DNA of 64,000 nt from Lepidostoma basale (Eukaryota; Arthropoda; Insecta; Trichoptera; Lepidostomatidae): assembly GCA_022606425.2 (NCBI GenBank), contig JAHDVF020000016.1, positions 1,208,501-1,272,500 on the forward strand, in the 5' to 3' direction. The position numbers and the translations under genes were made by a program. The notes beneath the pieces were generated by a model. The model worked only from the letters and a program-made list of their open reading frames with translations. It made no database searches and was not told where the DNA came from. Below, piece by piece: positions 57,221 through 64,000 of the stretch; within the stretch, counting starts at the first letter, position 1, and the number at the start of each line of letters is the position of its first letter.

Positions 57221-59934
57221 TTAAAAATATATTTCTATATTATCTAGCACAATAACAGTGCTTATTAAAATCCAGTAACTTGTGCCAGTAATATTTTAAT
57301 AAAACTAAATGACATTTAATTTCACATCATAATTTTGAAAAGATATAAATTGTATTTAATTGAAGAAAAAAAACACACAAATATTACAGTAAGACAAAAA
57401 AGTTACGTTAGTTGATAAAGAGATATCAACATTATTTTTATAATAAGCGAACATTTAAGGAGTTATTCTGTCAAATGTCACAAATCCGTTCCATTCTTAC
57501 ACAATTCCTGTCCAATAATCTAGTTTACAATGCGAGGGTGAAACATGAATGAAAATTTTACCTATTTTTAAAATTCAAGATGGATGACACGACCGTGAAG
57601 TGAATGAAATTTTAATTAATTAAACTACGTAATATGTGCCGGTATACTTAGAATAATTTAAAAGCATTTCGAGGTCAAGAGAACCTGAAAGACGTCTGTC
57701 CAAAAGTATTATCAAAAATATTTGGCACTAGACACAAACATTAGTACTAATTTTTAATCAAAGTTTCACCTCAGAATGGCGATAGTTGGAATTACTTGGA
57801 AATTTAAACAAAGCCTCGATTGGAAAGTAAGGCCAAATTAATTCTTTAGGTTACTTGTCACATTGGATGTGGAATTCGGTTCATATTAGTTTAAAAAGGA
57901 AGAATAACATTTTAAGCAGTTCCTTTGTTAAGGTTGAAACATTTGCAGAACTAATTTCAGTCCATGGATATACAACAACTTTACAAAATTTATTTTAAAA
58001 AGATTTAAAATTTTCTCAAAATACATTTTAGTCGAGTGCTCGAAATACATAAGTAGGTTCATCTAAAAAAAAGTTTTAGGGAATATTTAAATGGCAACAT
58101 TGTATATAGGGCAATGTAAATTTTAAAATTGGTTAAAAACTCTGTTTGAAGAATGAAAATATCTAAATTTGAACACATTACAGTTAGGATGTTTAGACAT
58201 TTTTCGACGATATGATTAGTTTTGATAGTAAAATACAATAAGGTTATCTTCGCAGTGATGAGTTTATAAAAATTGTGTTCATAAAATACAAATAAAAATA
58301 AGTTACGGCTTCGTAACTAAACTCAGATCCAAAGTTTTCATAATATATCTCGCTTGTATAAAAAAAAACTTATGTCGTATTTACTAAATCCCCATTCAAA
58401 TATAAATAGCACGCAATACCTCATACGACACGCTTCTATCCTTCTCATAGCAAAGGAAATAAGATCTATAATAACACAGTAACAGAATGGTTAGTTATAA
58501 AACACAGAATAAACTTATACTCTTTATTATGGCAACATAAAATATGGTTATATTTGTAAGCAAAAAAATAAAATTATAATGGTAACAACGTAGTAAGGTC
58601 AGTCATTTGTGTAGAAATAAGAAAACATTGGGCAGTACGCTCTCCGGACTCGGCGGTCATCTCTTCTCTTCTCTTAACTTAATAAATATGTTACTTTCTA
58701 ACCATTAAATATGAAAACATCGAGACAGACATTATCTGAAGCGTGAGAGGATTTTGTAGACCGAAGTCTTACCTACAACACCGATTGATAGAATACACAG
58801 AAACCTAACCTATAATATAATCACTCTATGTTACATCTACTCAATTATATTACTTTTGGATCAAATATATATTACAAGAAACAACAGGTATATCGCCACA
58901 CGGGATATGCAACCGTGGAGTATTTCAAAACATTTATGGTAGAAAAGATAAAATAGATTTTCTTCAAATGCGATTTTAAATCACTCAATTAACATGGGGC
59001 AATATGTATTGAAAAATACCATCGATGACTCAAGAAAAGATCAGCAAATATCTATTTGATGATGGTCTGATGACCAAGATTTTAAAGAAGATTAAGTTGC
59101 AAGAACATTTGTGAAATTGGATTTGTAACCCAACAACCACTTGTAAGAACTGATCGGTTAGCATGGATTAGTTACATACGCAGAGCCAAATAATCAAGAG
59201 TTAATAAAACTAAAATCAGATAGCGTTACATGAATTCATGGATTTAGACAAGCCGGTTGTAAAAAATATAGGTTAAGGATCAGAAAATTATGTGACCACT
59301 GGATGGCTCATCTACAAAATCTTATCACATTTAGATTTTCAATTCTCTGCTGTTTAAGATATCCCACAAATGCATTCGCATGGCGATATTAACATTTAAA
59401 TATGAAATCTTCAAAACTATCCATTAAAATATCAATATAAGTTATGTTTTTTTATTTTTTTAATATATATTACGCATAAAAATATTCCTATGCATACGGT
59501 CTTGAATACACACAAACTTAGTAAAATTAGCTTGATCAACAGACACCTTTCTTGGCGAAGTTTATCCGCCCAAGTCACTCATAGCCATTCTTGTCACTTC
59601 ATTTGCTCCTTTTATCCTACTCCCCAATTATGGAAATCAGGAGTTCACATTCCGTAAGTAAGATCACATCATCTATCAATACCTTTCTTTATCAAACTCA
59701 AGCAAAATAATAATAATACAAGTTTTGCAGACATTCACAATAATTTACTATTCTTCTCAAAGAGTTGTAAATAAAAAGATGAGTTATTAAACTTTGTTAA
59801 GTTGTCAATTGTCTGCAATACATTCCGTTTTTTAAATACTATAGGAAAAAATGGCAAAAATAGTTTTATAAAAGCAGGTAACTAAAATATTAAATGTTTA
59901 ATTTTACACAACAGTTTAAATACTATACTTTCGT

Positions 59935-60175
59935 ATGAAACACTTAATTTGTGTTGTGACATTTTTATAAATAATGAAATACTTAAATATTTTATTTTAA
60001 CACTACTATATTTATATTCTATTTAAACTACTGACGCGTTTCACCACAAGCGGAGCTTCCTTGGGATAGTTTATTTTGTTACCCTGATGAAGCTCTGCTT
60101 GGAGCGAAATCGGTCAGTAATTAAAATAATAATAATAATAAAGTGGTGTTAAAACAAAATGTGCTTCATTTATTT
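59935..60175 (+). repeat. Penelope-related hairpin element
   Basis: ACCCTGATGAAGCTCTGCTT then GGAGCGAAATCGGTCAGTAA is matched by an inverted arm, ACTACTGACGCGTTTCACCA. GCTC and GAGC pair between CTGATGA and GAAA. The right flank AATAAAGTGGTGTTAAAACA is shared with the Penelope-like 3' end at 6.7 kb. Confidence 0.6.
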
Positions 60176-61309
60176 ATTGTTCTGCTTTGAAAAAAATCCA
60201 AATAAGAAATTATTGTGCGAAAATATTAACAAAAGCATTAGTTTCAATATAAATGAAAACTACATTATCAACTTTATGGGCGTACTATAAAATATGTAAA
60301 TCAAAGTAATTATAAATAATAAATACTGTTTTCAAAACAGAATTTTGAAATAAAAGTTTTTGTTCTCTGGAGCAATGTTTGCATAAAACTACTTGAAAAG
60401 ATTTCAGCTTACATAAACTTATTTCATAGGTCTTTCTCTTAATAATGGTAAATGCAATTAATCATTTCTTAAATCATAAGAATGTGACATGATTTGAAAA
60501 CTTGAGGATCAATAAAATCCATATCCAAAAACACTAAAGATGGCGTTTGTGCATTTCTTTGCTTGATTCAATATGTGGGGTCACATTGAAACAATTGTAG
60601 ATGAAATAAAAGCACTTTTACTTCCTTTTTCAATGGGGAAAATATGTGTCTAGAGTAAAATATAAAAGGGTAGCCAGGAAAATGTAAAATGTGTTGTTTT
60701 ATTACATGGTAAATATAGTCTTACCATTTGTTAAAAAAAAATATTGAGAATCATTACAAACATTACTTATTTAAAAGTAATTCATAGTATTTATTTTAAT
60801 TTATTCAAGTTTGACCCCACTTATTGATTTACAAGTATAAAATAACCTATTGATTCTAAATAGGGTAAATCACAAATTATGGTAAATAAATATTTTGATT
60901 ATGGCAACAATGTATAATTAAGCATTGAAACAAATGGCAACTGTCTTTGTTGAATGTCACACAAGGTGATAAAAATATATATGATAAATTATATTCTGCA
61001 AGTTGGATTAGAATACGTAATCATAAAACATGGCACAGATCAGGTTGAATATCTTAATAGAGGGGTGAATGATACAGCAAATCACTTACATTATACAATG
61101 AACACAAAATATAAAGATTCCATCTCCAGATTCAAAGGAAATTGAACCAACACCTGATTACACTTAACAATCCATACATGATCATTTAAATTCTATACAT
61201 AGATTATAGAACAAATTTTCATCATTTGAACAACAAATGGTTGATATTTGTCAACAAAACGTTTTGGTAGATATTCGTAATAACTAAATTTAAATAAAAA
61301 AAATTATAA

Positions 61310-61445
61310 TTATTATCAGCAAGATTTTTCTCAACCGGTTTCGGCATCAACAGTACCATCATGATGCAGACCACCAGATGATTGCTGTATTGCTACTGAA
61401 ACCGGTTGAATTTGATTTCTAATTGGAATCAAATACAATTATTTT
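61310..61445. repeat. Hairpin element with GAAACCGGTTGAA arms
   Basis: TCTCAACCGGTTTCGGCATC and CTACTGAAACCGGTTGAA are inverted around a small ATCATGATGCAGACC/ACCAGATGATTGC loop region. Non-coding. Another single arm of this type (CCAACCGGTTTCATTAT) is at 20735. Confidence 0.5.
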
Positions 61446-62438
61446 TATTTAAAAATAATTTGAATAACACCATATCATTGTAAATGCACATTCTTTTCTT
61501 TAATATCTTGTGATTTCAAATGTTACATCTGTCTATAAGTTCAGATGATGATAAATGTTAATAGTTACGTGATGGGATTACAAAATATTGGAAGATGTTT
61601 CGAAATTCAGATCACAAAATATTTCCACGGTAAAGTACAAATAATTTTAGCAAAAGTAGTCTTTGTTTGAGATGAGTCCCTCCGAATTTAATGTTGCATC
61701 CCTGTGAGATAGAGGAAGAGATTAATAATATAAAATGATCACGGAATACCAATATTAAAATACTGATATATTATTAAAACTTACCTGCTTAAAAAAAGCA
61801 TATTACAGTGTTATAATGTTAATAGTAATATTTTAGAAATTGTGCGGTGACATTAATTTGAATAATAGAATGTGATATTACAGTTTTTAAATGATAGCCG
61901 GTACATTGAAATCTAGACATAAATTCCGTTAATAGCCCTGCAATTTCTTTTAGAAACTATCTCAATATCTATTGATTCATTAACACGTTGAGTGCTGATG
62001 AATCATATCTGCGTCAAAGTATTTTGTAGCCACGCGGAGGATGCGTATTTGCGCCATGCTCCTATAGCATGTGTATCAACAGATTTTTGTATCGTTTGGT
62101 ACGATGTCTGCCAATAACTACACAGCGCACCGCAAGGTGTTTAGTTGGAAGCAGAATTCCCGATGCACAGCATTCAGTATGCTCGTATTAAGCAGTAAAC
62201 GTATTAATATCATTTAGTAAAAAAATCTCACAGTTAGCAACAAAAAATACAAAAAATCTGTAATATCCAAATAAACAGAGATTCTCTTGTAATATAGCAT
62301 AATCGGCGAGTTGAGTATGACGAAGATACAGTGAAGTTTGTTTATAACATTAGCAATGATGGAATTAGTTTCGCCGCCAATAATACTAGAAACAAACTGC
62401 AGTGTATTGGCCGATCCCAGATGGTTGATGGGCCGGAC

Positions 62439-62591
62439 TTAAGCCTTGTAGCGATCGGACCGGTTGATGGCGCAGCAGAGAATGAGGGAGAACAGCAGAC
62501 CGAGTATCTCCAGCGTGACAAGTATGACGCCTATCCCGATAAATATGTCCAAGTTGCTGGTCAGGTACTCCACAACCTTGTCGGCGCAGCC
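62439..62591 (-). CDS. Tetraspanin, last exon
   Basis: After an acceptor AG (62593-62592, minus) the exon encodes 50 residues starting GCADKVVEYLTSNLDIFIGI, then VILVTLEILGLLFSLILCCA and the tail INRSDRYKA. The GC dipeptide ending the large extracellular loop, the fourth transmembrane helix, juxtamembrane Cys pair and short polar tail are typical of CD9/CD63-type tetraspanins. The earlier exons are not seen in the remaining 1.4 kb and should lie beyond the right edge. The subfamily cannot be named from this exon alone. Confidence 0.88.
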   Translation of the reverse strand, partial: GCADKVVEYLTSNLDIFIGIGVILVTLEILGLLFSLILCCAINRSDRYKA

Positions 62592-62994
62592 CTAAAGGAG
62601 AATGAAGAATTTTAGTAATTTGAAATAAACATTGTAATGTCATTTCTGGTTCTCTGGTTATTTGAATGAAACACAATAAGAAAAAAAAATTATATATGCT
62701 ATGCGATGAACACACAGTAACTGTCAATAATTTGTTTTTAAAACTGTCTGTTATCGATAAGTTTTTTTATATTTTAACTCTTAACGACCTTTGTGGCAGA
62801 GTAGCAATCATTAATAACGGATAATTAAAATTCGATTCACAGCAACGGCAGTGTGATTCGGGTGACAATAAAATGGCGATAGATTAGCTACCCATCACAA
62901 GTTATGAGAAACAAAATGATAGCTATACCCTTTTGTTTTCAATTGAGAGGCACAAAAAATACACCACAAAAACAACCTGGTCACATATTTCTTT

Positions 62995-63175
62995 TATTTA
63001 ATACGAATGAAAATGACTATTCTCTAGATGTTTTATTATATTTTATGGGAGTGACCTTGCTAAGGCTTTATCAAATGTATGATGAACAATGGCATTCCCA
63101 TAAAAACTAATAAAACTCGTAGAAAACAGACATTTCAGAATTTAATATGGAGTTTTACACATTGTTACAGGAACA
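62995..63175. repeat. H2 hairpin element
   Basis: AATACGAATGAAAATGACTA, TTATATTTTATGGGAGTGAC and TGGCATTCCCATAAAA are the family's blocks. The right border is AATATGGAGTTTTACACATT. Confidence 0.6.
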
Positions 63176-63484
63176 ATAAATTTGTTAATTTTATTTAAAA
63201 ACTCTTTATTCATTATATTAAAAAAATTCAAAACAAATACTAGAAGAAGCAGAACACCGCACTTCACATTTTGAAAATGGTAGCCAAACAAAAAAACATC
63301 ATTTATCCAGACTAATTGAGACTGAAGATGTTCCGGATACCAGTTTTTCCGGATAATCAAACAGGGGCTAATTCTTTTAGCAAAAATAGGTGTAAATCGA
63401 TTTTTTTTTCCTCCACTCATTTATTGATTATGAAATTACTAATTTTACTGCAAAAACAAGTATGTATGTAGTACTACAGCAATG

Positions 63485-63600
63485 ATTCCCAAAGTGGTCT
63501 ATATAGACCCCCAGGGGTCTACGGCAACTTGCAAGGGGTCCATGTCAGCGAAAATTGGGGGTCTATGAAATGAAAATGGGGGTCCACGATAGTGGATCTC
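63485..63600 (+). mobile_element. hAT-like terminal fragment
   Basis: CAATGATTCCCAAAGTGGTC followed by AGACCCCCAGGGGTCTACG matches the minus strand at 28.4-28.5 kb. Only one end is present. Confidence 0.45.
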
Positions 63601-63601
63601 G

Positions 63602-63885
63602 TGTCAATCAAATCAAATTTGTTTATTAACTCAAAAGACATTACAAATAGAAAAATGTTTAAGGCATCTATTGAGTACAGGTAAAATATTATAAAAATAC
63701 AACATAGTACCAGGAACGCATTAGAGATGCTTCGACATTAGGAAGACAAGATAATTTCTAAAGTCAAGAGTATTTGTCTCCTGAACGTACCTTCACTAAT
63801 ATGAAAGACGTCGATCTCCGAGGAGACCGCGTTCAGCAGACTAATTGCTCTTCCCACCGGTGTCACCAGAGGCCGGTCGGTTGGT
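63602..63885 (-). mobile_element. CR1/jockey-like LINE 3' end
   Basis: Inverse of 55.96-56.25 kb: tail AATCAAATCAAATTTG, then TAAGGCATCTATTGAGTACA and CGATCTCCGAGGAGACCGCG. It is the third copy of this 3' end in the window. Confidence 0.7.
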
Positions 63886-64000
63886 CGAAATCGTTGGCGA
63901 CCCTTTTTTTAGCTCATTGGGGAAAATATGCCGGTTGAAACGTTTGGCGACCTTTTTTTTAAGTTTATTTGGTAAAATCGAATATACGATCTTTGCCGAA
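63880..64000. repeat. Two-unit tandem repeat at the window edge
   Basis: GTTGGCGACCCTTTTTTTAG and TTTGGCGACCTTTTTTTTAA, each followed by a GGTAAAAT/GGGAAAAT motif, suggest a roughly 60-bp unit that may continue beyond 64000. Confidence 0.4.

Larger units (their letters stand above)
56260..62438. other. Gene-poor, AT-rich stretch downstream of the tetraspanin
   Basis: Over 6 kb no frame looks coding. It holds a TTAA-flanked foldback element (56909-57220) and hairpins (59935-60175, 61310-61445). The tetraspanin is transcribed toward it, so part may be its 3' UTR. No clear poly(A) signal close to the stop was seen. Confidence 0.45.

Noticed and set aside
58600..58690. Small GC-richer patch (CTCTCCGGACTCGGCGG)
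   Set aside because: Too short and without frame or splice support to call an exon.
61978..62030. TTAACACGTTGAGTGC as a piggyBac end
   Set aside because: Same reason. The single end is not enough.
62331..62615. 94-codon plus-strand frame
   Set aside because: It is antisense to the tetraspanin exon, which has a clear acceptor, helix and stop.

Overview
The window looks like insect nuclear DNA. Genes are interrupted by GT-AG introns, the background is very AT-rich, and there are many decayed transposable elements, one short telomere-type (GGTTA)n tract, and orthologues of Van Gogh, CFAP53, a CLIP-domain serine protease, a beta-secretase-like aspartic protease and a tetraspanin. The insect order could not be decided. 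No tRNA, rRNA, CRISPR array or prokaryote-type operon was found.

Host genes, left to right. (1) The last two exons of an unrecognised gene (+, 1-1209). (2) A two-exon leucine-rich-repeat membrane protein (+, 3987-8486) whose C-terminal LRR cap is split by a 3.1 kb intron. (3) Van Gogh/strabismus (-, 18558-14918, 3 exons, 543 aa), ending in the PDZ-binding motif ETSV. (4) CFAP53/CCDC11 (+, 20279-31044, 10 exons, 472 aa), divergent from Vang. (5) A serine protease with two CLIP domains (-, 41344-31438, 6 exons, 416 aa), convergent with CFAP53. (6) A BACE-type membrane aspartic protease (-, 54111-47332, 5 exons, 495 aa). (7) The last exon of a tetraspanin (-, 62591-62439). I built the exon models by hand from reading frame, splice dinucleotides and phase. 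Every junction keeps the frame. Most start codons have an in-frame stop just upstream.

The rest is mostly mobile DNA. One LINE family contributes about 19 fragments, nearly all 3' ends of 0.1-0.6 kb, with either a (TTAG)n or a (TTG)n tail. At least four other non-LTR families are present, including a CR1/jockey-like copy with part of its reverse transcriptase. Class II elements include three mariner copies, two pogo/Tigger-type miniature elements, a hAT remnant with an 8-bp target duplication and two TTAA-flanked foldback elements. Several hairpin families and one Penelope-like 3' end share a core resembling the hammerhead ribozyme.

The most unusual part is 33.2-37.2 kb, inside intron 4 of the CLIP protease. 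A mariner has inserted into the 5' region of another copy of the same mariner and has itself received two solo LTRs in opposite orientation. Beside it, a perfect 175-bp duplication surrounds a (GGTTA)8 tract. Other points worth checking are the ribozyme-like hairpins, a 34-bp minisatellite apparently made from one hairpin arm, a candidate SINE that shares its tail with the local LINE, and the missing propeptide in the BACE-like protein.
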